From Acinetobacter genomosp. 15BJ (GTDB taxonomy: Bacteria > Pseudomonadota > Gammaproteobacteria > Pseudomonadales > Moraxellaceae), in the NCBI RefSeq assembly GCF_000400715.1, contig NZ_KE007347.1, forward strand, positions 62,001 through 126,000: 64,000 nt of DNA, read 5' to 3'. Positions 53,848 to 63,940 of this stretch are shown one piece after another. The translations under genes and the position numbers were made by a program. Under the pieces are notes generated by a model that searched no databases, was not told the origin of the DNA, and worked only from the letters and a program-made list of their open reading frames with translations. Positions within the stretch are counted from its first letter, which is position 1. The number at the start of each line of letters is the position of its first letter.

Positions 53848-54591
53848 TTGTTGCAGTTTAGACGTTTGTTCGTGGTATTTGCTTTAATTGTGGTTGCCAA
53901 CTTGTGTGGTGTGTATATCGCGATGTGGGTATTTAAGCATTTTAATATTTATATTCCACTAAAGAATCAAGATGTCGCCATCGACTTACAAGAGCCATTG
54001 CAGGTTCGTGTGAAGGTTAAAGATGCGCTCAATGTGGATGTGAATGGACGTGTTGATGCCAAGATTCCAATTAATGAACAGCTGAATGTTCCACTGACTC
54101 AAACCCTAACGCCACGGGTTTATTTTGATAATGTTGTCCCGATCAGTACCACCATTCCTGTAAAGGAAACGATTAAGGTCAATCAAAGCCTACCGATTGA
54201 TACCAAGGTACAGGTTAAAATTTTAGGTAAGGACGTCACCTTACCATTGAAAGGCTCAATTCCTTTGCAACTGGATGTGCCGATTGATATTCAAGTGCCG
54301 CTACAGCAAAAAGTACATTTGAAATTTGATGCACCGGTTCGTACTGAACTTAAAGAGAACTTGCATATTCCTTTGAAAGCACAGCTGAATGCGAACATTC
54401 CAATTCAAGGTAATTTGAATGTGCCGATCACTTCTGAGCTTAATGCTACTGTCGATGTTAAAAATACCTTACCTGTCAAAATTGCACAGGGAGAATTAAA
54501 GATTCCGTTATCCACCATGTATTTGGATCGTGTTAAAGCTCAGCCTATAGATGAGCCGACAGCTCAAAATGCTATAAAAATAGGTGAGTAA
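53848..54591 (+). CDS. Anchored beta-repeat protein A, unknown function
   Basis: 247 residues. An N-terminal membrane helix (RLFVVFALIVVANLCGVYIAMWVF) is followed by a long, entirely strand-like part built of an irregular 16-18-residue theme ending in a Pro dipeptide (VPI, IPL, LPV): NLHIPLKAQLNANIPI, NLNVPITSELNATVDV and so on. No Cys or catalytic motif in the repeats. It starts at TTG 53848, or TTG 53851, with AAGGAA eight bases upstream, a rare start. The stop overlaps the ATG of the next gene (TAATG). Probably periplasmic, but I do not recognise a family. Confidence 0.75.
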   Translation: MLQFRRLFVVFALIVVANLCGVYIAMWVFKHFNIYIPLKNQDVAIDLQEPLQVRVKVKDALNVDVNGRVDAKIPINEQLNVPLTQTLTPRVYFDNVVPISTTIPVKETIKVNQSLPIDTKVQVKILGKDVTLPLKGSIPLQLDVPIDIQVPLQQKVHLKFDAPVRTELKENLHIPLKAQLNANIPIQGNLNVPITSELNATVDVKNTLPVKIAQGELKIPLSTMYLDRVKAQPIDEPTAQNAIKIGE

Positions 54592-55271
54592 TGGAGATGC
54601 CCAAAACACTAAAAAGCCTACTCATCAGTTTTGTGATTGTCACAACTCTGGTGGCGATCCTATTTTGGTTTTATTTAAATATTCAGGCATCTTTGATTGT
54701 TTCTGCACAACAGGCGGATATTCGTTTGCCTGAATCCTTGGGAACCAAGATCCAAGTAGGTGATCACCTAAGAGTGAAGTCGGAAGGTCAGTTGAATACT
54801 GTATTGGACATTGATCGGACTCTACAATTGCCTTTAAAAGGGAAGTATTTGGCTGATTTAAGTTTTGAAGTTGAAACACCGATTACAGTTGATATCAACT
54901 ATGAAACCACGCTGAAAGTAGATGAAGTCGTACCGATTGAGACCAGTACAGATTTGATCTATCAAAATAAATTATTGCCCAAGTTTCCTTTGAGTTTGAA
55001 TATTCCAGTAAAGTTGGATATCCCATTTCAATTGAAACGTACTTATACCGTTCCTGTAAAAATTGTTTTTGATGGGCCTGTATATTTTGCTTTTGATGAA
55101 ACTGTAGATTTGCCAGTGAAGCATCAATTTAAGCCGAGCTTTTATATGAATGATGCGATTAATATGAGTAAGATTTCTTCTTTTGATGCAATCATGTATA
55201 ACTCGGTACAACAGACCAAAGCCAATTTAGATATGCAAATGGAGTTGCCTTTGAAGAATGTGAGACCTTGA
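54591..55271 (+). CDS. Anchored beta-repeat protein B, paralogue-like partner
   Basis: 226 residues, overlapping the previous gene by one base. It has the same plan: N-terminal membrane helix (SLLISFVIVTTLVAILFWFYL) then a strand-rich domain with Pro-ended repeats (LQLPLKGKYLADLSF, LNIPVKLDIPF, YTVPVKIVF). The segment DGPVYFAFDETVDLPVKHQF parallels DAPVRTELKENLHIPLKAQL in protein A, so the two are probably ancient duplicates. Likely partners in one complex. The stop codon lies in a hairpin GACCTTGA/TCAAGGTC (55264-55285). Function unknown. Confidence 0.75.
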   Translation: MEMPKTLKSLLISFVIVTTLVAILFWFYLNIQASLIVSAQQADIRLPESLGTKIQVGDHLRVKSEGQLNTVLDIDRTLQLPLKGKYLADLSFEVETPITVDINYETTLKVDEVVPIETSTDLIYQNKLLPKFPLSLNIPVKLDIPFQLKRTYTVPVKIVFDGPVYFAFDETVDLPVKHQFKPSFYMNDAINMSKISSFDAIMYNSVQQTKANLDMQMELPLKNVRP

Positions 55272-55317
55272 GATAGATCAAGGTCGAATGATAATGAGGA
55301 AGGGGGCTTGAGATATT

Positions 55318-56409
55318 TTAGTTTTCTAGAATATTTTTTATTTCCTGCTCCAGTCTCTCATGGAATTTTTCTACTGTCATATTTTTGAAGAATCTATTTC
55401 TATTAACATAAGGTAGGGCTTCTGCCACCAATTGATTATATAAAGGATCATTTACATATTTCGCCAGTACAAGTCGTGATATTGCACCTAAGCCTGTAAT
55501 ATATTCTTTTTCATCACCATGATTGAGCCATTGGTTTAATGTTTCTATATCTTGATGCTTTTCTGCATCATAAATAAGAAAATCATATATTTGTTGAAAA
55601 ATATTTTTTAGCTGTTCTGGCTGCGTAATTGGTAGTAATTTACTATTTATACCATGTATAACAGGGTCGTATTGCAATGTATAATTATTTATAGGGTGTT
55701 CTCTAAGAAGTCTAATAGTGATATTGGGTTTAACCTGAACATAGCTTGTTAAAGAAATATGTTTATAACCAAATGGATTGGGTGAAGTTATAATTAAAAT
55801 ATTTTCATATATACTCTCCCCAACATCTCTGTACCGCCCAATAGATTCGTTATATTGATTTATTTTTCTTTGATCAATAAAATTTAATGTTTCAAGATGA
55901 CTTTTCAGCCATTGCTTAGCAAAGATAATTAATTCATCTTCGTTTGGTGGAATAGCCTTAAATTGCTCTAGTTGCTCTTGAGTTACAGGACTCACCGTAT
56001 CCAGCATTCTTTCAATATTGTGTTGGTCTGGGAATATTTGTTCCTGACTAAAAAAGAGATAAGACCTTGCATCAAAAGCAACTAGGTCATGCTGGCGTAA
56101 AGTCTCAATCAAGATTTTATAGAGATATTTACTTTTAACCAATAAACCTTGTTCAATCTTAAAGACATTGTCAGCAGCATCTAAATAGCGTGTTACATTG
56201 GTAAAAGAACCAATAATTTCTTCATCAAAATTTGCGGCAAGCTCAGGATTGGTTACGATATTCTCCACATTAAGCAGCCAATTTTTAAACTTTTCTGTGA
56301 ATCCTGTACATTGAGAATTGGTTGCGTAATATTCTGCTTGTGCCAATGAGTCAATTGTGACCTCAGGATGATGTTGTTTCGCATCCCAAATATAAAATAA
56401 TGATGACAC
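55318..56409 (-). CDS. AT-rich orphan protein of unknown function
   Basis: 363 residues, no signal or membrane segment, not recognised. It starts MSSLFYIWDAKQHHPEV, and its composition is rich in Asn, Ile, Lys and Tyr. The gene is visibly more AT-rich than obgE or gap on either side, suggesting recent transfer. The N-terminal MSSLFYIWD segment recalls small cytoplasmic proteins found beside toxins in Gammaproteobacteria, but that is only an impression. A helical C-terminus (EKFHERLEQEIKNILEN) ends the protein. It sits in opposite orientation to its neighbours. Confidence 0.65.
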   Translation of the reverse strand: MSSLFYIWDAKQHHPEVTIDSLAQAEYYATNSQCTGFTEKFKNWLLNVENIVTNPELAANFDEEIIGSFTNVTRYLDAADNVFKIEQGLLVKSKYLYKILIETLRQHDLVAFDARSYLFFSQEQIFPDQHNIERMLDTVSPVTQEQLEQFKAIPPNEDELIIFAKQWLKSHLETLNFIDQRKINQYNESIGRYRDVGESIYENILIITSPNPFGYKHISLTSYVQVKPNITIRLLREHPINNYTLQYDPVIHGINSKLLPITQPEQLKNIFQQIYDFLIYDAEKHQDIETLNQWLNHGDEKEYITGLGAISRLVLAKYVNDPLYNQLVAEALPYVNRNRFFKNMTVEKFHERLEQEIKNILEN

Positions 56410-56574
56410 TTATTTTTATCCTGTAATTTTTTTAAGTGATTAATTATACTGATAAAATTAATGGAATACTAAAATTTTTGCTGAATGTGATCAAGATTGA
56501 AATAAAAACTGTTGTTACATTCAATTTTCTATTCGAGAATTTTCTTAAAATGTGGCAAAATAGTCCGCTTTTAA

Positions 56575-57810
<1,236 letters not shown>

Positions 57811-57825
57811 TAAACCGAGGGAAAA

Positions 57826-58959
57826 ATGATAGAAGTGGTCGATGGGCAACGTCAGCTCAATGCGTGTAAACGAATCGTTGTTAAAATCGGATCATCTTTA
57901 CTCACTGCAAATGGGCAAGGTCTAGATTTAAATGCAATTTCGCACTGGGCGAAACAAATTGCAGATCTACACAATGCTGGACATGAGATTATTCTGGTGT
58001 CTTCAGGTGCAGTTGCAGAAGGGATGGTACGCATGAAACTTGCGAGTCGACCCACTGATCTACCCAGTCTACAAGCTTGTGCTGCTATCGGCCAAATGGG
58101 TTTAATCCATACATGGTCAAGCGTACTGGATCAACATGGGATCCAAACTGCACAAGTCTTACTCACGCATGATGATCTCGCTGATCGTCGTCGTTATCTC
58201 AACTCTTGTGACGCTTTGCAGAACTTGATTGATTGGCATGTCATTCCAGTTATTAATGAAAATGACACCGTCTCTACTGATGAAATTCGGTTTGGTGATA
58301 ACGATACTTTGGCAGCTATGGTTGCAGGTCAGGTACAGGCAGAATTGTTGATTATCTTAACGGATCAACAAGGTATGTTTGATTCAGATCCACGTAGCAA
58401 TCCAAATGCAAAATTGTTCTCTGCTGTTCGAGCACTCGATGATCGTTTGTTTGAAATGGCTGGAGGCGGTGGTGTGCTTGGTCGTGGTGGTATGGTGACT
58501 AAGGTTCGTGCTGCGCGTCTAGCGGCAAAGTCGGGTTGTCCAACCTTGATTGCCAGTGGGGAAAGCGAAAATGTGCTGGCTCGTCTAATGGCGGGTGAGA
58601 TGTTGGGTACCTTATTCACCACTGACAATGATCGTGTGACAGCACATCAGCAATGGTTGGCTGCGCATTTGCAAACTGCGGGTCGTTTAGTGATTGATGA
58701 TGGCGCTGTTGAAGCGATTAAGCTCAAACATCGTAGTTTATTGCCTGTTGGAGTCAGAGCGATTGAAGGACATTTTGATCGTGGTGATGTAGTTGAATGT
58801 GTTGATAAAAACGGTGGTCGTGTCGCAGTAGGTCGTGTGAATTTTAGTTCACGTTCTGCCGAAATGATTAAAGGTTTATCATCAGAAAAAGTCTATCAGG
58901 TCTTAGGTGAAGCACGATCGCTAGAAATGATTCATCGTGATCATATGGCAATCTACTAA
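57826..58959 (+). CDS. proB: Glutamate 5-kinase ProB
   Basis: Phosphorylates glutamate to gamma-glutamyl phosphate, the feedback-controlled first step of proline synthesis. 377 residues: an amino-acid kinase domain with [37 protein letters not shown] and [12 protein letters not shown], then a C-terminal PUA domain (about 280-377). The 15-bp gap after obgE indicates an operon. proA is not in this window. Ends at a convergent terminator. Confidence 0.97.
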   Translation: MIEVVDGQRQLNACKRIVVKIGSSLLTANGQGLDLNAISHWAKQIADLHNAGHEIILVSSGAVAEGMVRMKLASRPTDLPSLQACAAIGQMGLIHTWSSVLDQHGIQTAQVLLTHDDLADRRRYLNSCDALQNLIDWHVIPVINENDTVSTDEIRFGDNDTLAAMVAGQVQAELLIILTDQQGMFDSDPRSNPNAKLFSAVRALDDRLFEMAGGGGVLGRGGMVTKVRAARLAAKSGCPTLIASGESENVLARLMAGEMLGTLFTTDNDRVTAHQQWLAAHLQTAGRLVIDDGAVEAIKLKHRSLLPVGVRAIEGHFDRGDVVECVDKNGGRVAVGRVNFSSRSAEMIKGLSSEKVYQVLGEARSLEMIHRDHMAIY

Positions 58960-58971
58960 ATTGTTTAAAAT

Positions 58972-58999
58972 AAAAAAGCTCGCATTAAGCGGGCTTTTT
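58972..58999. terminator. Bidirectional terminator, proB / HAD phosphatase
   Basis: AAAAAAGCTCGC / GCGGGCTTTTTT with ATTAA loop and one wobble pair between converging genes. Confidence 0.85.
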
Positions 59000-59659
59000 T
59001 ATGTCTGCTTGGTTCAATTGTTTCAGCTCTAAGTTGGGAAGTGCTTTCTCTGATCCCATCATATAAGGATGGTCTGCTAAAGAGAGCATTTCTAAATCTT
59101 CTTCGCTATTGCCATAGGCATAAATCGTTTGATAATTTGCTAAATTGTAGGTTTGTAAAATGCGCAATTTCTTTTGCTCACAACTACAATCTTCTGAACT
59201 ATAGCGACCCGTTAAACGTCCATCTTTACTTTCAGTTTGGGTGCACAGTAATTCAATATTGAGAACCTCACAAATTGGAGCCAAATAAAGATCAACCGAT
59301 GCCGATACCAGAACAATGTGATCACCACGTTGCTGATGCAGTTGAAGCTGCTGGAATAAATCGGGATGTAATTTTTTAATCAGTTTCTGTGCGTATTCTT
59401 GAGCCAGTTGCTCGACCACATCTACAGAAATGTCTTTAAACATACTCTGGAATAAACGTGGTCGCATGGCATGCGCAGGGTAGAGGCGTAAATAATAGGC
59501 TTGAATCCATGGCAGGATTTTCAAGCCTCTTTTAACAATATGACGTTTTGATAAAGCGAAGAAAATAAACCCTGTGAAACTGTCTCTTGGATAGAGTGTT
59601 CCATCGAAATCAAATAAAGCAAGATTTAGAGTTTTATGCGTTTCGCTCTTTGCATGCAT
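58985..59659 (-). CDS. HAD-IB family phosphatase (SerB-like)
   Basis: 224-residue HAD phosphatase. Motif I LALFDFDGTLYPRDSF starts at residue 13 and carries the nucleophile Asp. Motif II is IVLVSASVDLYL, and motif III/IV is KKLRILQTYN with YAYGNSEEDLEML. The cap is the small IB type seen in SerB and phosphatidylglycerophosphatase-like enzymes. Substrate not set. Its start lies inside the DUF1615 gene (34-base overlap), so it is probably translated by coupling. Confidence 0.85.
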   Translation of the reverse strand: MHAKSETHKTLNLALFDFDGTLYPRDSFTGFIFFALSKRHIVKRGLKILPWIQAYYLRLYPAHAMRPRLFQSMFKDISVDVVEQLAQEYAQKLIKKLHPDLFQQLQLHQQRGDHIVLVSASVDLYLAPICEVLNIELLCTQTESKDGRLTGRYSSEDCSCEQKKLRILQTYNLANYQTIYAYGNSEEDLEMLSLADHPYMMGSEKALPNLELKQLNQADIKKPA

Positions 59660-60834
59660 GTTTCATATCGTCCATTAACGCGACTGGCAAACCAATTGGT
59701 ATTGTAGTCACGACTCAGTTTAGGGCCTGAAATAACGACTTCAGGCATAATTGCATAAATAGGTTCTTTATTGGTTTTACTTTGATACAACTTTTGAACG
59801 GCTAAATAAGTTTGTGTATCTTCGAACTTCTTCTCTTTTTCTTTCTTTAAATCCGCACGAATTTGACGCGGCGTGACCAGAATCTTATTGTTGGTAAACG
59901 CTGAGATCACTTCTTTTTCGGATTGGCTCAGGGCTGATTGTGGATTTCCATCTTTATTGTAAAGTAAGAGATCGCCATCTAAATCAAGGTCTTTACCTTG
60001 TATGACTTCAAGCATCTTTTGAAAAGCTGCATTGCGACTTGAATACATGCCTGAATTGTAATCGGCAAATCGGTAGATGGCTTTGTCGTAATCAGCAGAA
60101 TATTCCATCAAACGATGTATACCATAATATAGACCACCGTATTGGGTATAAAGATCATTACGTAATTCAGCAATATTCCCACTTTGGCGCTTATGCTCTT
60201 TGGCATAATTAATATGCACTTGCATAGAACCCAGTGTGGTAATCGGGTTCATTTTCTCGCCAATGTCTTGTCCAACTAATTTTGCGGCACCGGTCAGCGC
60301 ACTGACATGATAATGCTTCGACATATAGTCAAAAATTTCACGATAAAGTAAATCGAGTTCACGCTCAGTTCTGACTTTGCGCATTTGGCTCATGTAGTTA
60401 TTTTCTGGGGAGGGTTGGTTTTTGAGTACATCCTCAAAATAACCTGCCACAGTGCCGCCAATGGTTTCACCTAGTTTAGCTTCAAACTTCTCTTTGAGGC
60501 GTGTATTGATTTCCTGAACTGCTTTCTCACCCAAGCTTGGTACAGCAGGGTCAGCGACAAAGTTAGACTCTTGATCGACCACAGCCACAATACTGCATAC
60601 ATTTTGCTTGGTTTTAGGAATACTGAGTTGTTGCATGATATCAAAGATATCTTGCGACCAAGACTGGCGATCATTAACACGCGGTGGCAGCACTTTGGTG
60701 ATTTGTTCTGCCTTCATTTCGGGTTCTTTATTATTTGACCACCAAGCATTATCACCACAAGCCACTAAGCTTATGCTGATTGCCAAGAGGCTAAATGTTT
60801 TGAATAGAGGACGAGTCGAAAACGATTGGTTCAT
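59626..60834 (-). CDS. DUF1615 lipoprotein
   Basis: 402 residues from ATG 60834; the frame opens earlier at 60855. The signal ends in a lipobox SISLVACGDN, so it is a lipid-anchored envelope protein. The DUF1615 body has a conserved region VCSIVAVVDQESNF that recalls the Glu-containing active site of lysozyme-like folds, plus LGSMQVHINYA and YRFADYNSGMYSSRN. This makes a peptidoglycan-directed role plausible but unproven. Its final 34 bases overlap the HAD phosphatase start. Upstream, 82 bp separate it from divergent dusB. Confidence 0.85.
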   Translation of the reverse strand: MNQSFSTRPLFKTFSLLAISISLVACGDNAWWSNNKEPEMKAEQITKVLPPRVNDRQSWSQDIFDIMQQLSIPKTKQNVCSIVAVVDQESNFVADPAVPSLGEKAVQEINTRLKEKFEAKLGETIGGTVAGYFEDVLKNQPSPENNYMSQMRKVRTERELDLLYREIFDYMSKHYHVSALTGAAKLVGQDIGEKMNPITTLGSMQVHINYAKEHKRQSGNIAELRNDLYTQYGGLYYGIHRLMEYSADYDKAIYRFADYNSGMYSSRNAAFQKMLEVIQGKDLDLDGDLLLYNKDGNPQSALSQSEKEVISAFTNNKILVTPRQIRADLKKEKEKKFEDTQTYLAVQKLYQSKTNKEPIYAIMPEVVISGPKLSRDYNTNWFASRVNGRYETCMQRAKRIKL

Positions 60835-60916
60835 AATGAAGACAACACCGCACAAAAAGATGAGCCGAACGGGCGAATGAAGTATACTATGTTGATCAGA
60901 AATTGTAAGAAAATAT

Positions 60917-61939
60917 ATGTATATTGGTTCATATCAACTGTCAAATAATTTGATTGTTGCTCCGATGGCAGGTGTCACTGACCGACCTTTTAGAACGCTG
61001 TGCAAATACTTTGGTGCAGGGCATGCGGTCAGTGAAATGATGACCGCAGACAAGACACTACGCATGAGTAAAAAGAGTCTCTATCGAGCTAATTTTGATG
61101 GTGAGCTTGCACCAATCTCTGCACAAATCGCAGGTTCTGATCCTGAGCAACTGGCAGAAGCAGCACGTTATCAGGTGGCAAATGGTGCGCAGATTGTTGA
61201 TATCAATATGGGTTGTCCAGCCAAAAAAGTATGTAACAAACTTGCAGGTTCGGCTTTATTACAAGATGAAGAACTTGTTGCGCGTATTCTGGATGCCGTG
61301 GTTGCAGCCGTTGATGTGCCAGTTACTTTAAAAACCCGTCTGGGCTTTCTAAATGGCCATGAAAATATTTTACGTGTGGCCAAACGTGCCGAAGAATCCG
61401 GAATTGCAGCCTTAGCCTTGCATGGTCGTACCCGTGAAGATATGTATTTGAATACTGCACGTTATGAGTTGATTAAGCAGGTTAAAGAATTGATTGATAT
61501 TCCATTGATTGCCAATGGTGATATTGATAGCCCTGAAAAAGCCAAATATGTGCTGGATTATACGGGAGCAGATGCCATTATGATTGGGCGTGCAGCCCAA
61601 GGCCGACCTTGGATATTCCGAGAAATTGCCCATTATTTAAAAACAGGTGAACATCTCGCTGCGCCTGATATTGCTGAAGTTAAAGCAGTATTATTGGGGC
61701 ATCTGGCTGAGCTATATGATTTCTATGGTGAATACTCAGGCTGTCGTATTGCCCGCAAACATATTGCTTGGTATACCAAAGGTTTACGTTCAAGTAATGA
61801 GTTTCGTCAGAATATGTATAAAGTTGAAAGTACAGCGGCTCAGGCTAAAGTGGTGGAATCATATTTCGATGAATTACTTGATCAAGGCTTGCGAATGAGT
61901 GATGTACAAGTTGAACAAGTGAATTTATTGGATATTTAA
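60917..61939 (+). CDS. dusB: tRNA-dihydrouridine synthase B
   Basis: FMN enzyme that reduces uridine in the tRNA D loop (U17 in E. coli). 340 residues. VAPMAGVTDRPFR starts the TIM barrel; the catalytic region MGCPAKKVCNKLAGSALL includes C100 and the catalytic C106. LALHGRTRE and IANGDI are the phosphate-binding motifs, and the C-terminal helical domain recognises tRNA. The length fits DusB rather than DusA or DusC. A fis gene does not follow as it does in E. coli; oxyR is convergent. Confidence 0.95.
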   Translation: MYIGSYQLSNNLIVAPMAGVTDRPFRTLCKYFGAGHAVSEMMTADKTLRMSKKSLYRANFDGELAPISAQIAGSDPEQLAEAARYQVANGAQIVDINMGCPAKKVCNKLAGSALLQDEELVARILDAVVAAVDVPVTLKTRLGFLNGHENILRVAKRAEESGIAALALHGRTREDMYLNTARYELIKQVKELIDIPLIANGDIDSPEKAKYVLDYTGADAIMIGRAAQGRPWIFREIAHYLKTGEHLAAPDIAEVKAVLLGHLAELYDFYGEYSGCRIARKHIAWYTKGLRSSNEFRQNMYKVESTAAQAKVVESYFDELLDQGLRMSDVQVEQVNLLDI

Positions 61940-61959
61940 TAATTATTTTAACTGCATTG

Positions 61960-61998
61960 AAAAAGCCTGTAACTCAAATCGAATTACAGGCTTTTTTT
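61960..61998. terminator. Bidirectional terminator, dusB / oxyR
   Basis: AAAAAGCCTGTAA / TTACAGGCTTTTT, 13-bp perfect stem with A and T runs, between converging genes. Confidence 0.88.
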
Positions 61999-61999
61999 A

Positions 62000-62905
62000 T
62001 TAGGATAAATGAGCCGTGATTTTTTGCAGAATTTGCAAAATCACATCAAATTCACTTTGTAATGGTGTGCTTTTACGGGTCACTAAAGCCAATGTGCGGC
62101 TTGGTGCAGCTTCAATCGCTTTCACATCAATATCTTCATTGAAATGAATCATACTATTTTTAAGCGCGATCTCAGGTAAAAGAGTAAAGCCTAAATCAGA
62201 CGATACCATTTCAACCAACGTTGGTAATGAGCTTGCTTTTAAGCGATGATCATTTTTGCGCTCACCAACAGGGCAGGCACTTAAAGCATGGTCACGTAAG
62301 CAATGACCTTCCTCAAGCAGCATTAAACGAGATAGATCCAAATCATCTAGAGAATTTGCATTGGCTGCATTGGTATCTTTCTTGTTATACACAAGGAATA
62401 AGTGTTCTTTGGCAATTTCAGCAACTTTTAGACTGCGCGTATCAAACGGAAGCGCAAGTACAATCATGTCTAAATTACCATGTTCCAACTTCTCTACAAT
62501 CTTCTCACTCTGTGCTTCATGTAAGTGTAGTTGGATCTTTGGCAATTGCTGATGAACTTCATCTAAGAGTTGAGTCAGAATAAAAGGTGCAATGGTTGGA
62601 ATAATACCGAGATGTAAATCACCCGTTAATGGTTCACTCATCTCTCGACTTAAACGCATCAGGTCTTGCGCATCGGCAAGCAACACCCGCGCTCGCGCCA
62701 CTACTTGCTCACCTAATGGGGTTAAACGGACGTTTTGACGATCACGCTCAACTAAGACGCCACCTAATAAACGCTCCAATTCCATGATGCCACCAGACAG
62801 TGTTGACTGGGTAACAAAGGAACGACGCGCTGCTTCAGTAAAATGTAAAGTTTCTGACAACGTAACTAAATATGATAGCTGTCTTAATGAGGGTAATGCA
62901 GCCAT
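62000..62905 (-). CDS. oxyR: Hydrogen-peroxide sensor and regulator OxyR
   Basis: LysR-type activator of peroxide defence genes, 301 residues. The N-terminal winged helix is LRQLSYLVTLSETLHFTEAARRSFVTQSTLS. The redox pair C202 and C211 lies in GHCLRDHALSAC with the same nine-residue spacing as E. coli C199/C208. It lies 6 bp downstream of an alpha/beta hydrolase gene on the same strand, so it is probably the second gene of that unit. katG or ahpC are not in the window. Confidence 0.95.
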   Translation of the reverse strand: MAALPSLRQLSYLVTLSETLHFTEAARRSFVTQSTLSGGIMELERLLGGVLVERDRQNVRLTPLGEQVVARARVLLADAQDLMRLSREMSEPLTGDLHLGIIPTIAPFILTQLLDEVHQQLPKIQLHLHEAQSEKIVEKLEHGNLDMIVLALPFDTRSLKVAEIAKEHLFLVYNKKDTNAANANSLDDLDLSRLMLLEEGHCLRDHALSACPVGERKNDHRLKASSLPTLVEMVSSDLGFTLLPEIALKNSMIHFNEDIDVKAIEAAPSRTLALVTRKSTPLQSEFDVILQILQKITAHLS

Positions 62906-62911
62906 AGTGTC

Positions 62912-63856
62912 CTAGTGTGATGATCTAAAGTGGTGAGTAAACAAACCACTAAGTTGCGGAATGAAATGTGCAGGAATATCATGCCCCATTCCTTGAATTA
63001 ATTCAAACTTAGCACCAGAAATTGCTTTTGCAACAGCTTTCCCGTGACTTGGTGGTAACAGGCGATCTTTTGATCCGTGTACAACCAAAGTCGGCTGAGT
63101 AATTGTTTTGTTCAATGGTAACAAAGAACCTGTACATAATATTGCTAAAAATTGTTGAAGTACACCCGCTGGGTAAAAACTACGTCGATATAATTTGCGA
63201 ATGGTTTGAATTGATTCGACTGGATTGACATAACCAGGTGAACCGATAATACGGAACACATTTAAACTATGATTAATAATTGTTTCTTCATCATGCCCTT
63301 CAGGTTTACCTAATAAGCTGAAAAGCTGCTTTGGAAAAGGCGGAGGTAAAAACGGCTGATTATTACTGGTAAATAACAAACCGATTTTTTCTACTTTTTC
63401 TGGATATTTCGCAGCAACAATCTGTGAAATCATTCCGCCCATTGAAGCACCAATAATATAGGCTTTCTCGATACCTAGTTGATCAATCAACATCGCCACA
63501 TCATCGGCCATATCATATAAGGTATAAGGCGCACCTTCATTGCGAAGACCAAACATGAAGCGACTCATCAGTTTCATGGTGTTGAGTCGTTTGCCTTTAT
63601 TGCGAATTTTAGAAGATAAACCGATATCGCGATTATCAAAGCGAACTACACGGAAACCTTGATCGATTAATGCCTTACAGAAGAAATCAGGCCAAAACAG
63701 CATTTGTGCACCTAAACCCATGATCAATAAGATGGTTGGATGCTCAGGATTCCCACCCATTTCAACATGTAGTTCAATGCCATTACCCAAAGTAACTTTG
63801 GTTTCCTGCATAAAAGATGCATATGGTGACACGTTAAATTGGAGGGCACTGTTCAT
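62912..63856 (-). CDS. Alpha/beta hydrolase upstream of oxyR
   Basis: 314 residues with an alpha/beta hydrolase fold: LLIMGLGAQMLFWPDFF near the oxyanion region, RFDNRDIGLS, nucleophile S138 in IIGASMGGMISQ, Asp in HGSKDRLLPP and the late His in GMGHDIPAHF. No signal peptide, so cytoplasmic. The family covers epoxide hydrolases, ester hydrolases and dehalogenases; the substrate cannot be named. The gap to oxyR is 6 bp. Confidence 0.85.
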   Translation of the reverse strand: MNSALQFNVSPYASFMQETKVTLGNGIELHVEMGGNPEHPTILLIMGLGAQMLFWPDFFCKALIDQGFRVVRFDNRDIGLSSKIRNKGKRLNTMKLMSRFMFGLRNEGAPYTLYDMADDVAMLIDQLGIEKAYIIGASMGGMISQIVAAKYPEKVEKIGLLFTSNNQPFLPPPFPKQLFSLLGKPEGHDEETIINHSLNVFRIIGSPGYVNPVESIQTIRKLYRRSFYPAGVLQQFLAILCTGSLLPLNKTITQPTLVVHGSKDRLLPPSHGKAVAKAISGAKFELIQGMGHDIPAHFIPQLSGLFTHHFRSSH

Positions 63857-63940
63857 GATCTTCTTTCCAAATTGAATTCTTCTTATTGCATAGAGAGTTT
63901 GGAGGAAATTCTTTTCTCAACAAACTCTCGTATTTAAACC

